The notes: generated by a model from the sequence alone, not told the origin. A DNA stretch of 64,000 bases from an uncultured Croceicoccus sp. (GCF_947496385.1 NZ_CANMCP010000001.1:62001-126000); one strand, 5' to 3'. Positions 46,749 to 56,277 are shown, counted from the stretch's first letter. A program made the numbers and translations.

Positions 46749-49499
46749 CTACGCGGCGGCCCTGGCGGTCATTTTCGTGTAGAGTTCGAAGAGCTTTTCA
46801 AGGCGTTCGGTGTCGTTGCGGAACCGGCGCCCGATATAGATGCGTTCGAGCACCTCGTCATTCTCCTCATGCGCGCGGCGCAGATTGTCGGGCATGGCGT
46901 CGGGATCGTAGAGATCGGCGATGGTGGCCGGGAAATGCGCTTCGCGGGCGAGCAGGATATTCTCGGCACAGCGGGTGAGGTCGGCCTTGTTCTGCTCGGT
47001 GAGTTTGGGAAGGGGAAAGGTGTTCCAGCCGAGCGTGTTGGAGTATGCAAAGTCAGTACGGGTTCTTCCGCAAACGGTAGCAATCCACGTGCGATGTATG
47101 CGGGAGGCCAAACACGCAAGAACCCAAAGGTCTGGGTCGTATATCGCAAAATTCTGACTGCTTACGATGGCCCCTTCCTCAATGAGACCTACCGGCAAAT
47201 ACGGTCGGCGTTCTGAAGTTATCCTAGGGATTATAATTGCAGCCTCATTTCCCTTTTGTCTCACTTCTCCGAAAGCGAAAGGAGTATCTGCCAAAGCATT
47301 TGTCGCTGAACGGTTTGAAGCCAATCTTGCGGATCGAACTTGCTCAAACCGAGAGTTGAAGAATGGGTTTTCAGATGCGGTTGAGGCATCCTCGGCCCGT
47401 ACCCAAATGCAATATTTTTGAATCCCGTTGATAAACTCCTGCGAACCAATGAACTGTCGGATAAATCGCTCATCTGCGTCAGCTTCTAACTTTGCAGAGC
47501 GTGCTTCCTCACGGGATAACAATAACGCACCTCGATCGTTCGGCATATTGCCAAATGACATTTCCGGGGCGTCGAATAGTGAAGCGCGCGAAGCCGAAAC
47601 TTCTATGTTTGGGGCCGCGACCAAATATCCATTGATGTTCTCAGCTTCCTTAATGACGTGTTCGCCGTCGACATCGAAATACAAGGTGGCGGACCTCTCT
47701 TTGTGTGGACTAAGCCCAACAATGGAAACGGTCACACCAGCGTTATGAGAAGCAAGATTTTTCCAAAGAAAAGAAGGAGCCGCGAAAAAAATTCGGATGC
47801 CGCGAGAAAATATGGGGGACCACAAAAACTCGACCTGTCTTCCTTGGTTTATGGAATTTGTGGCAACGAATGCCGCCAGCCCATCGTTTTCAGTGATGTA
47901 TTTCGTTGCCTTGGCAAACCAGCCTGCAACGTAATCTAGAGCCTTAGTAGATTCTGAGATGCCTTCGAACGCAATTTCGAGATCAATTTTCTGTTCGGAC
48001 GACTGCTGCTGACTCCCTCGATAAGGCGGATTCCCGCAGATATACGTCTCACCCCCGGCATTCTCGAAATCGATCTCCGACTGGTCCAGCGGCGTTTCGA
48101 GCAGGTCGTCGCCGCGCATCTTCACCCCCGTCCCGGTCGGCGGGCAGATGCTCAGCCAGTCGAGCCGCAGCGCATTGCCGCAGGTGATCCAGTTGTCCGA
48201 ATCCAGCGGCAGAAACTCGGCCAGCGCCTCCTTCTGCCCGCGATAGAGGACGTCGCACTGATACTCCGCGATGATGAGCGCGAGCCGCGCGATCTCGGCC
48301 GGAAAATCGCGCAGTTCGATGCCGCGAAAATTGGTCAGCGGAATGTCCGTCTTGCGGTCGGGCTCGCCGCGCCGGCGGTTGATCTCCGCCTCGATCCCGC
48401 GCATTTCCTTATACGCGATGACGAGGAAATTCCCGCTCCCGCAGGCCGGGTCGAACACCCGGATCTTGGCCATCCGCGCCCGCAGGTTGCGCAGCTTGCG
48501 CGCATTGTCGCCCGCCTCCTCCAGCCGCCCGCGCAGATCGTCGAGGAACAGCGGGTTCAGCACCTTGAGGATGTTCGGCACGCTCGTGTAATGCATGCCG
48601 AGCGCGCCGCGCTCCTCGTCATCGGCGACGGCCTGGATCATGCTGCCGAAAATATCGGGGTTGATCCTGGTCCAGTCGAGATTGCCGATGTGGATGAGAT
48701 AGGACCGGGCGATCTTGCTGAACCGGGGGACGTCGATGCTGCCGCTGAACAGATTGCCGTTCACATAGGGGAAGCCGTCGGCCCAGCGGGGGATGCCCGC
48801 CTCCGCCCGCGCCGCGATGGGCGTGTTCATCGCGCGGAAAAGCTCCGCGATGACGTCCGCTGTATTGTCCGCGCCGCCTGCGCTCATCCTCTCCACCGTG
48901 GCGGTAAAGCGGTGGCCGGGGTGGAAGATGTCGGTATCCTCGGCAAAGAAGCAGAAGATCAGCCGGGCCATGAAATGGTTCATGTCGGTGCGGCGTTCGG
49001 GCGCGGCCCATTCGGGATTGTCCTGCAGCAGCGTCACGTAAAGCTTGTTGAGCCGCCCCGTCGCGCGGATGTCGAACGAGCTTTCGCGGATCTGTTCGAC
49101 CGTGGTGATGCCGGCGAGCGGGAGGAAGAAGCCGAAATGATCGGGGAATGCGGCGTATTCGCAGACGACCGTTTCGCCGCTGACCATATCCTCGGCCTGA
49201 AAGTCGTGGCCGTCGGTGGCGAGGATGAACTTGGCCTTGTGGGTGACGCTTTTCGGGCTGTTGCGCAGGGCATCGAGCGTCGCGGCGACGCGGCCCGGTG
49301 CGGCGATCGCCATGTGGATATTGCTGCGTTGAAGCACGCCGCCGGCGATGTCCGACTGATTGGTGTTGCCCTTTTTCAGGCGGTCGATCGTGGTTTTCCT
49401 GTTCCCGAAGGCGGCGAGGAACTGAAACGGGAATTCCGCACCATCGAACGGGGCGGCGGCGAGCTGGGTGACAGCGTCTTCGATCTCGACGGGGTTCAT
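46749..49499 (-). CDS. MmeI/DnmA-family N6-adenine DNA methyltransferase with exchanged recognition domain
   Basis: The 916-residue protein has an N-terminal domain in the MmeI nuclease position (no clear E-x-K found), a helical spacer, and SAM motif I FDPACGSGNF at about 349-358. Motif IV NPPY is at 490-493. A target-recognition region runs to about residue 820 and a C-terminal helical domain beginning NTLGWNTFPLPKL ends the protein. The DNA for residues about 490-820 is clearly AT-richer than both flanks. First gene of the cassette; it should set its specificity and protect host DNA. B. subtilis DnmA (YeeA) is a characterised relative in a similar three-gene arrangement. Confidence 0.88.
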   Translation of the reverse strand: MNPVEIEDAVTQLAAAPFDGAEFPFQFLAAFGNRKTTIDRLKKGNTNQSDIAGGVLQRSNIHMAIAAPGRVAATLDALRNSPKSVTHKAKFILATDGHDFQAEDMVSGETVVCEYAAFPDHFGFFLPLAGITTVEQIRESSFDIRATGRLNKLYVTLLQDNPEWAAPERRTDMNHFMARLIFCFFAEDTDIFHPGHRFTATVERMSAGGADNTADVIAELFRAMNTPIAARAEAGIPRWADGFPYVNGNLFSGSIDVPRFSKIARSYLIHIGNLDWTRINPDIFGSMIQAVADDEERGALGMHYTSVPNILKVLNPLFLDDLRGRLEEAGDNARKLRNLRARMAKIRVFDPACGSGNFLVIAYKEMRGIEAEINRRRGEPDRKTDIPLTNFRGIELRDFPAEIARLALIIAEYQCDVLYRGQKEALAEFLPLDSDNWITCGNALRLDWLSICPPTGTGVKMRGDDLLETPLDQSEIDFENAGGETYICGNPPYRGSQQQSSEQKIDLEIAFEGISESTKALDYVAGWFAKATKYITENDGLAAFVATNSINQGRQVEFLWSPIFSRGIRIFFAAPSFLWKNLASHNAGVTVSIVGLSPHKERSATLYFDVDGEHVIKEAENINGYLVAAPNIEVSASRASLFDAPEMSFGNMPNDRGALLLSREEARSAKLEADADERFIRQFIGSQEFINGIQKYCIWVRAEDASTASENPFFNSRFEQVRSARLASNRSATNALADTPFAFGEVRQKGNEAAIIIPRITSERRPYLPVGLIEEGAIVSSQNFAIYDPDLWVLACLASRIHRTWIATVCGRTRTDFAYSNTLGWNTFPLPKLTEQNKADLTRCAENILLAREAHFPATIADLYDPDAMPDNLRRAHEENDEVLERIYIGRRFRNDTERLEKLFELYTKMTARAAA

Positions 49500-49758
49500 G
49501 CCAACTCTCTATCGCCTGGCCACGCCGGTGTCACGCGGCCGAAGCGGGCGGCGGGCCGGGGCTTGCGCGCCTTGTCGTGCTCTCTGGCGAGGAGCGGGGG
49601 TGGGGTCCGGTCCGGGCCTAAGACGAACGGGCCGCGCCCGTCCCGTGAAGGGGATGGCCGGGGCAGGGCTTTGGTTCGTAATGCGCGACCGGAAATACCT
49701 GCCCGCGTCGCGAGCCTTTGCGCGAATGCAAGCGTTCGGGCGCCCGCCCGGTCGTGGG

Positions 49759-50637
49759 TCAGGGCACGCCGAAGGTCCACCCCTCGGTCGCGGCAATCGC
49801 GGCGCTCAGGCTCTGTGGCTCCCATAATTCGGGGCGATCCGCGGCGGTGCGGAGCCATGCCGCGGTAAGGAGCGCGTCGGCGCTGTGGTCGTCGATCGGG
49901 CCGCGGCGCGCAACCGCGGCGCTGCCCAGGGCGTGAAGGCCTGCGTTCAGCGATGCGCAATCGGTCATCTTGCTGCGCGCGGCGGTGCGTCCGGCGGCGA
50001 TCGCCGCAAGCGCGGTATAGATTTCCACGATCACCGAACCGCCTTCGGGCAGGGGATCGATCGGCCAGACCGGAACCGCCCCGCCAAGCCGTGCAAGGAC
50101 CCGCATGCCCGTCAGGCTGGATTTGCCGACCTGCGCCGCGCCGACGAGGTTGAAGTTGGAGTAGGGCTTGCACCCCTGCTGTTCCTGCGCCCATTCGGTG
50201 ACCCGGAACCGGCCCCGGCGATGGGTGGCATGGGGGTGGTGGAACGCCGCCCCCTCGCGCCCGCCATGCCGCCGGAAATACGCGCTGAGCCGGGGATGAT
50301 CGACAAGGCTGCCGACCTCCAGATTGGGGTCATCGGCGCAGATCGTATCGACCATCTGCCACAGCGCGCGGGCATTGGCGGGGCTATCCGACCAACCGGG
50401 GAAATACGCCCCGCAATCGGCAAAGGGCAGCGCAATGCCGAGATCCATGCCGACCAGCGTGCCGGGCGCAAGCTCGTTGCGCAACCATTCCAGAACCTCG
50501 CCGCGCGACCACGGCCTGTCCCTTTGGACGAGCGTCGGCGGGCCATCGCCTGTGCATTGCGCGACGGCGATACCGCGTTGGCGTTCCCCCTTCGCGCCGG
50601 ACCAGTCGATCGCCGCGAAATGGCGAAACCGGCTCAT
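49759..50637 (-). CDS. RNase H-fold (DUF429-like) protein coupled to rarA
   Basis: The 292-residue protein has acidic residues at RNase H-fold positions: AIDWSGAKG (about residue 9), LVGMDLGIALPF, VIVEIYTALAA and DDHSADALLTAAW. This points to a RuvC/DUF429-like nuclease fold, although family assignment by eye is tentative. ATG 50637 overlaps the rarA stop (ATGA), so the two are translated together. Its activity is unknown. Confidence 0.7.
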   Translation of the reverse strand: MSRFRHFAAIDWSGAKGERQRGIAVAQCTGDGPPTLVQRDRPWSRGEVLEWLRNELAPGTLVGMDLGIALPFADCGAYFPGWSDSPANARALWQMVDTICADDPNLEVGSLVDHPRLSAYFRRHGGREGAAFHHPHATHRRGRFRVTEWAQEQQGCKPYSNFNLVGAAQVGKSSLTGMRVLARLGGAVPVWPIDPLPEGGSVIVEIYTALAAIAAGRTAARSKMTDCASLNAGLHALGSAAVARRGPIDDHSADALLTAAWLRTAADRPELWEPQSLSAAIAATEGWTFGVP

Positions 50638-51971
50638 CCCTCGCCGGACGGCCCGCGCATGTCGCGGCGGCGCGCGTCCCACCATTCCATGCGTTCGGCT
50701 ATGCGCTTTTCAAAACCGCGCGCGACGGGGCGGTAATATTCCTGCGCCGCCATGTCCTCGGGCCAGTAATCCGCGCCTGAAAACCCGTCATCCGCATCGT
50801 GGTCATAGGCGTAATTCTTGCCGTAGCCGATGTCCTTCATCAGCTTTGTCGGCGCGTTCAGGATGTTTTGCGGCGGCATCAGGCTGCCAGTTTCCTTCGC
50901 GCTTTTCCACGCGGCCTTCATGGCCTTGTACGCCGCGTTCGATTTTGGCGCGGTCGCGCAATACAGGCACGCCTGCACGATGGCGAGCTCACCCTCCGGC
51001 GACCCGAGAAATTCGTAGGAATCCTTCGCCGCGAGACATTGCACCAGCGCGTTGGGATCGGCGAGGCCGATATCCTCCGACGCGAACCGGACCAGCCGGC
51101 GCAATACGTAGAGCGGCTCCTCCCCCGCGGTCAGCATCCGGGCGAGATAGTAGAGCGCGGCCTGCGCATCCGACCCGCGCAGCGATTTATGCAACGCGGA
51201 AATCAAATTGTAATGCCCGTCGCGATCCTTGTCATAGACCGCGACGCGCCGTTGCAGGAACCGGCCGAGCGCCGCGGGATCGAGGGGTGCGTCGATCCCC
51301 GCGGCATAGAGCGTTTCGGCCTGATTGAGCAGGAACCGCCCGTCCCCGTCCGCCGATGCGACAAGCGCGGCGCGCGCATCGGGATCGAGCGGAAGCGGCT
51401 GCTCCATCAGATCCTCCGCCTTCGACAAAAGCGCGGACAGCGCGTCCGACCCCAACCGTTCGAGGATCAGCACCTGCGCCCGCGACAGCAGCGCGGCGTT
51501 GAGTGCAAAGCTCGGATTTTCGGTCGTCGCGCCGACCAGCGTGACCGTGCCGCGTTCGACGAAGGGGAGGAAGCCATCCTGTTGCGCCCGGTTGAAACGG
51601 TGGATCTCGTCCACGAAGAGCAGGGTCCGTTGCCCCGCTTCGCGCGCGCGCTCGGCCTCGGCAAAGGCTTTCTTGAGGTCGGCGACGCCGGAAAAGACCG
51701 CGCTGACCGAAATGAACCGCATGCCCACCGCATCGGCGAGGAGGCGCGCGATGCTGGTCTTGCCCGTGCCCGGAGGCCCCCACAGGATCATCGAGGTCAG
51801 CCGCCCCGCCGCCACCATGCGCCCGATCGTGCCATCCGCGCCGGTCAGGTGATCCTGACCGACAACATCGGCCAGCGTCGCCGGGCGCAACCTGTCGGCG
51901 AGCGGGGCATCCGCTGCGGCGGGGGACGGCGACGGCGAGGGGGGCGGGTCGGATTGAAAAAGGTCGGCCAT
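50634..51971 (-). CDS. rarA: Replication-associated recombination protein RarA (MgsA)
   Basis: The 445-residue AAA+ ATPase acts at stalled replication forks. It has Walker A GPPGTGKTS, Walker B FVDEIHRFN, sensor 1 GATTENPSF and the C-terminal tetramer region GSPEGELAIVQACLYCA. The next gene starts in its stop. Confidence 0.96.
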   Translation of the reverse strand: MADLFQSDPPPSPSPSPAAADAPLADRLRPATLADVVGQDHLTGADGTIGRMVAAGRLTSMILWGPPGTGKTSIARLLADAVGMRFISVSAVFSGVADLKKAFAEAERAREAGQRTLLFVDEIHRFNRAQQDGFLPFVERGTVTLVGATTENPSFALNAALLSRAQVLILERLGSDALSALLSKAEDLMEQPLPLDPDARAALVASADGDGRFLLNQAETLYAAGIDAPLDPAALGRFLQRRVAVYDKDRDGHYNLISALHKSLRGSDAQAALYYLARMLTAGEEPLYVLRRLVRFASEDIGLADPNALVQCLAAKDSYEFLGSPEGELAIVQACLYCATAPKSNAAYKAMKAAWKSAKETGSLMPPQNILNAPTKLMKDIGYGKNYAYDHDADDGFSGADYWPEDMAAQEYYRPVARGFEKRIAERMEWWDARRRDMRGPSGEG

Positions 51972-52182
51972 TGTTCACAATCTAGGATGCGGCACGCGGA
52001 ATGCCAGATGCGCGCCTGCCGGACCGCACGGATAACGCGGGCCTGCGTGCCGATAGGATGCAGCAAGGATGCCGTTCGAGCGTGGGCTCCGGTGGGCGGG
52101 GAATGGCGACTGCCGGGCGGATGCGCCTGTTCGCGGCGCGCGCATGTTGCGTCCCGCTACCGCGGAAACGGATCAGCCTTGC

Positions 52183-53400
52183 CTATTCCGGCGCGCGGCC
52201 CCGGCGCAGCAGGCGGACATAGGTATCGGCGACCGCGCTGTTGATCGTGTCCCAGGCGTAATCGGCGGCCCGTGCCTCCCCCGCCGCGCCATGGCGCCGG
52301 GCGAGCGTTTCGTCCGTGACATAGGCGGTGAGCGCCCGCGCAAATGCGTCAATATCGCCCGGTTCGACCAGCATGCCCGATTCGCCATCGGCGACGAGGC
52401 TGCTGCTCCCCGTGGCGGCGGCGGCGACCACCGGCACGGCGCAGGCCATCGCCTCCAGCGTGACATTGCCGAACGTTTCGGTCACCGAGGGGTTGAAGAA
52501 AACATCCATCGACGCCACCGCGCGGCCCAGATCTTCGCCGGTCTGATGGCCGACGAACACGCCGTGGGGGAGATTGTCCTCGAACCAGCTGCGCGCGGGC
52601 CCTTCGCCGATGACCAGCACGCGATGCGCAACGCCCCCATCGCGCAGCTGGCGCACGGCGGCGGTGAACACGTCGAGCCCTTTTTCCATGACGAGCCGGC
52701 CGAGGAACCCCACCACCTTTTCATCGTCCCCGATGCCGAGCGATCGGCGCCAGCCCATGTCGCGCCGCGCGGGCGTGAAGATGTCCCGGTCGACCCCGCG
52801 GGTCCACAGCGACACGTCGTCGTTCATGCCCTGCGTCTTCAACAGCTCCACCATTGAGGGAGAGGGCGCGACAAGCGCGTCGCAGCGATTGTAGAACCGG
52901 CGCAACCCCTTCACCATCAACGGTTCGAGAAACGCCGCGTGATAATAGCGCGGATAGGTTTCGAACCGCGTGTGCACCGAGGCCAGCACCGGAATATCCC
53001 GCTCCCGCGCCCAGGTGACGGCACGGTGGCCGAGGATGTCGGGACTCGCCACGTGGACCACATGGGGCGCGAACCGGGCAAGGTCGCGGCGCGCCGCCGC
53101 CGATAGCGCGATGGGGAGGCGATATTCGCTGCGCCCCGGAATCGGCACGGCTGGCACGCCGACCAGCGGGCCCGTCGCGGGAAAGGCGGGTTCGTCCACC
53201 ACCGGCGAATAGGTGCGCACGTCGAACCCCTGCCGCAGCAGATATTCGACCAGCCGGTTGAGCGCCTGGTTCGCGCCATCGCGCACGTAATTGTAATTGC
53301 CGCTGAAGAGCGCGACACGCAGACCATTGGGTGACATGTCGCCGCCCATACCGCCCGCCGCCCGCTTTGGCGAGGGGGCTGCGTCGTCGTGGCCCGTCAT
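52183..53400 (-). CDS. GT4-family glycosyltransferase
   Basis: The protein (405 residues from ATG 53400) has a GT-B fold with NYNYVRDGANQALNRLVEYL near the N-terminus and the retaining-enzyme segment NPSVTETFGNVTLEAMACAVPVV, including the E-x7-E pair. MgtA/PimB-like enzymes of this type add sugars to lipids or polysaccharide; the acceptor is unknown. ATG 53400 overlaps the yhhQ stop (ATGA). Later in-frame ATGs at 53348 and 53336 fit the fold about as well. Confidence 0.88.
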   Translation of the reverse strand: MTGHDDAAPSPKRAAGGMGGDMSPNGLRVALFSGNYNYVRDGANQALNRLVEYLLRQGFDVRTYSPVVDEPAFPATGPLVGVPAVPIPGRSEYRLPIALSAAARRDLARFAPHVVHVASPDILGHRAVTWARERDIPVLASVHTRFETYPRYYHAAFLEPLMVKGLRRFYNRCDALVAPSPSMVELLKTQGMNDDVSLWTRGVDRDIFTPARRDMGWRRSLGIGDDEKVVGFLGRLVMEKGLDVFTAAVRQLRDGGVAHRVLVIGEGPARSWFEDNLPHGVFVGHQTGEDLGRAVASMDVFFNPSVTETFGNVTLEAMACAVPVVAAAATGSSSLVADGESGMLVEPGDIDAFARALTAYVTDETLARRHGAAGEARAADYAWDTINSAVADTYVRLLRRGRAPE

Positions 53401-54071
53401 GCCGGGGTGCGGCGCGGTCCCGGCCGGTCGAGCCGCGTGCCAATCGCGACCGCCGCCGACACCAGCCACGGCACGACAAGGAGCGAAAGCGTGACCTTCG
53501 CCAGCAATTGCCCGATGAGCAGCGGCAGGATCGGGAACACGCCCAGAAATGCGACCGTGATGAAGATGACCGTATCGACCGCCTGAGAAATGGCACCGGC
53601 GATCCCGGCGCGCACCCACACCGGCCCGCCCATGCGTTCGCGCACGAAGGAGATGATCGTCACGTTGAGCAATTGCGACACGCCATAGGCGATCGGCCCG
53701 GCGAGCCAGATCCGGAACGTCCCCGACAATACGGTCTGTATCGCGGTGAGCCGTTCGGGCTCCATGTCGGGGGAGGGGGGGAGCGCCGACACGAAGATCG
53801 ACAGCAAGATCGCGGCCACCAGCGGAACAAAGCCCCACAGCACCAGCCGGTTCGCCACCCGCCGCCCGTAAAGCTCCGTCACCGCGCCGCCGAGGATCAC
53901 GAGGATGAGAAACGCGAACATCCCCGATTCCACCGCGAACGGGCCGAGCGCGACCTGCTTGTTCCCCAGCACGCCCGCAATGCACGTCATCCCGCCATAA
54001 AGCAGGGCGAACACGAATAGGGCAGGGGCGATGACCGGCCGATCGGCGGGAAGAGCGGAATGTGCGTTCAT
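53397..54071 (-). CDS. yhhQ: Queuosine-precursor transporter (YhhQ/VUT family)
   Basis: The 224-residue protein has six membrane segments and the VUT pattern AGVLGNKQVALGPFAVESGMFAF, TELYGRRVAN, LLNVTIISFVRE and DTVIFITVAFLG. It imports queuosine precursors such as preQ1 or queuine. ATG 54071 follows GCAGGG. The glycosyltransferase gene overlaps its end. Confidence 0.9.
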   Translation of the reverse strand: MNAHSALPADRPVIAPALFVFALLYGGMTCIAGVLGNKQVALGPFAVESGMFAFLILVILGGAVTELYGRRVANRLVLWGFVPLVAAILLSIFVSALPPSPDMEPERLTAIQTVLSGTFRIWLAGPIAYGVSQLLNVTIISFVRERMGGPVWVRAGIAGAISQAVDTVIFITVAFLGVFPILPLLIGQLLAKVTLSLLVVPWLVSAAVAIGTRLDRPGPRRTPA

Positions 54072-54221
54072 CCCTGCAGGCGATAGCCGGTTTGGCCCAT
54101 ACCGCAAGACCATACCGCATGCTCGTGCCGCGATCCGGGCGATTGACCGGCGGCCCGCCGCTGGCTAGTTCCGCGCGGGTTTCCTGCCCCGTTTGAATTC
54201 GCGTTTTGCCCGGAGAGCCGA

Positions 54222-55208
54222 TTGTCCGCCGAACCTTATGACATTGTCGCGCTGGGCGATGCCATTGTCGATGTGCTGGCCCGCCGGGACGATGCATTTC
54301 TTGCCGCGTGCGGGGTGGAGAAGGGCACGATGCGCCTGCTCGCCGATGCCGATGCCGCCGCCCTTGCCCGCGCGATGCAGGACAGCGGCACGGTCGACGA
54401 AATTCCCGGCGGAAGCGCGGCCAACACGCTCGCCGGCGTGGCGGCGCAGGGGGCGCGGGCGCGCTTCATCGGGCAGACGGGCGCCGACCGGCTGGGCACG
54501 GTGTTTGCGCAGCACATGGATGCGCTGCGAATCGATTTCGACACGCCGCCTGTCGCCGAGGCGCCGACGGGCCGCTGCTTCATCCTCATCAGCCCGGATG
54601 CGCAACGCACCATGCAGACGGCGCCCGGGGCAAGCCATCTCCTGACCCGCGACGCGCTGGACGAGGATGCGATCCGTTCGGCGCGCATCCTGTTCCTCGA
54701 AGGGTATCTGTGGGGGCCGGACACGCCGCGCGGCGCCATGGTCCGCGCGATCGAGATTGCCCGGCGGGAGACGCGCACGGTCGCGTTCACCCTGTCCGAT
54801 TCCATCGTCATTCCGGGGCGCCGGGACAGCCTCGCCCGGCTGGTGGCGGACGGGGGCGTCGATATTCTGTTCGCGAATGAATACGAGGCATGCCTGATGG
54901 CGGGTGTGCCCGACGCCGAAACTGCGATCGCCGCGCTTGCCGCGCAGGTGCCGACGCTCGTCGTGACGAAGGGGGCCGAGGGCGCGCTGGCCATCGCAGG
55001 GGGGGAGCGTGTCGAGATTGCCGCCGCGCCTGTGGACACGGTGATCGACACGACCGGCGCGGGTGATCAGTTCGCCGCCGGCTTCCTCGCCGCGCATGCG
55101 CGGGGCGGGGACATCGCGCAATGCCTCCATGGCGGAGCGGAAGCGGCGGCGGCGGTCATCGCCCATGTCGGCGCGCGCCCGTTGATGACTGAAAAAGGAA
55201 ACGGATGA
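54222..55208 (+). CDS. PfkB-family carbohydrate/adenosine kinase
   Basis: The 328-residue kinase has the PfkB signatures: GGSAANTLAG near residue 66 and DTTGAGDQFAAGFL near residue 277 with the catalytic aspartate. Sequence order and length resemble bacterial adenosine kinases. The start is a TTG at 54222 with GGAG upstream, since no ATG or GTG precedes the fold. LOG protein follows in the same unit (overlap at 55205). Confidence 0.88.
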   Translation: MSAEPYDIVALGDAIVDVLARRDDAFLAACGVEKGTMRLLADADAAALARAMQDSGTVDEIPGGSAANTLAGVAAQGARARFIGQTGADRLGTVFAQHMDALRIDFDTPPVAEAPTGRCFILISPDAQRTMQTAPGASHLLTRDALDEDAIRSARILFLEGYLWGPDTPRGAMVRAIEIARRETRTVAFTLSDSIVIPGRRDSLARLVADGGVDILFANEYEACLMAGVPDAETAIAALAAQVPTLVVTKGAEGALAIAGGERVEIAAAPVDTVIDTTGAGDQFAAGFLAAHARGGDIAQCLHGGAEAAAAVIAHVGARPLMTEKGNG

Positions 55209-55786
55209 TGCCCGCAATACGCGCGCTCGCAATCTATTGCGGATCGGCACAAGGTCGCGACCCCGAACACATGGAAACGGCCCGCCGGCTGGGCCGCGCG
55301 ATGGCGGAGGAGGGCATCGATCTCGTCTATGGCGGGGGCAGGCTCGGCCTGATGGGCGCGGTGGCCGATGCGGTGCTCGACGCTGGCGGCAAGGCTTTCG
55401 GCGTGATCCCCGACGCGCTCGTCCGGCACGAGGTCGCGCATACCGGCCTGACCGAATTGCACACCGTCGCCGACATGCATCAGCGCAAGGCGAAGATGAC
55501 GGAACTTGCCGACGGTTTCCTGTGCCTGCCGGGCGGGATCGGCACGATGGACGAATTGTTCGAGGCCTGGACCTGGAACGCGCTCGGCTATCATGCGAAG
55601 CCGTTCTGCCTGCTCAACACCGGCGGATACTGGGACCGGTTTCTCGGCTTTTGCGACCACATGCGCAACGAAGGCTTCATGAGCGAGCAGCGCCGCGGCC
55701 AGCTTTTGTGCGCCGAAACGATCGGCGATGCGCTAACCGTGCTGGAAGCCGCGGCGAGTGCGAAACCGGGCGGGCCGGTCTGGTAA
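55205..55786 (+). CDS. LOG-family nucleotide 5'-monophosphate phosphoribohydrolase
   Basis: The 193-residue Rossmann protein has VYGGGRLGLMGAVADAVL and the LOG signature PGGIGTMDELFE. LOG proteins cleave N-glycosidic bonds of nucleotide monophosphates. Coupling with a PfkB nucleoside-type kinase (ATGA overlap) suggests nucleotide salvage. ATG 55205 or 55208 may start it. Confidence 0.9.
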   Translation: MMPAIRALAIYCGSAQGRDPEHMETARRLGRAMAEEGIDLVYGGGRLGLMGAVADAVLDAGGKAFGVIPDALVRHEVAHTGLTELHTVADMHQRKAKMTELADGFLCLPGGIGTMDELFEAWTWNALGYHAKPFCLLNTGGYWDRFLGFCDHMRNEGFMSEQRRGQLLCAETIGDALTVLEAAASAKPGGPVW

Positions 55787-55789
55787 GGA

Positions 55790-56230
55790 TCAGCTGCGGG
55801 TGAGCGCGTCCGGCCCGAAGCCGTGCGGCAGCAATGCGCCAATCGTCGTGTCTAGCCGGGCATCGCCCGTAGCCCCGACGCAGGTCACGGCAATGTCGCG
55901 GCCCGAAAGGCATGCCGCCTCGTAAATCGCCTGCCGGCAACCGCCGCACGGGGTCACCACGTCGTGCCCCGCGATACCGTCGCCCGCCGCGGCGCCGCCC
56001 GCCACCACCACATGGGTAATCTGCGCCAGCCCAAAGCGGTGCTGCGCCGCGCTCAGCGCCGATTGCTCGGCACACAGGCCGAGGCGGTAGCATGCGTTTT
56101 CCATGTTCGCGCCGGTGGCCACCGTTCCGTCGGCGGAGAGCACGGCGCACCCGACGCGAAAGTTCGAATAGGGAGCGTGCGCGCGGGCCGCGGCGTCGCG
56201 CGCGGCGGCGATGAGGTCGTCGATGGTCAT
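55790..56230 (-). CDS. cdd: Cytidine deaminase
   Basis: The 146-residue zinc enzyme deaminates cytidine. The metal and proton-transfer motifs are CAEQSA and PCGGCRQ, and PYSNFRVG precedes them. ATG 56230 has AAGGCGG upstream; an ATG at 56242 is also in frame. It converges with the LOG gene three bases away. Confidence 0.93.
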   Translation of the reverse strand: MTIDDLIAAARDAAARAHAPYSNFRVGCAVLSADGTVATGANMENACYRLGLCAEQSALSAAQHRFGLAQITHVVVAGGAAAGDGIAGHDVVTPCGGCRQAIYEAACLSGRDIAVTCVGATGDARLDTTIGALLPHGFGPDALTRS

Positions 56231-56277
56231 GGCCGCCTTCATATCGGCGCGGCGACCGGGCGCAAGGGTGCGGCGCG

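Noticed and set aside
52183-54297. A 704-codon reading of the glycosyltransferase frame
   Set aside because: The first ~300 codons run antisense-like through yhhQ and have no GT features; the real product starts at 53400 or slightly later.
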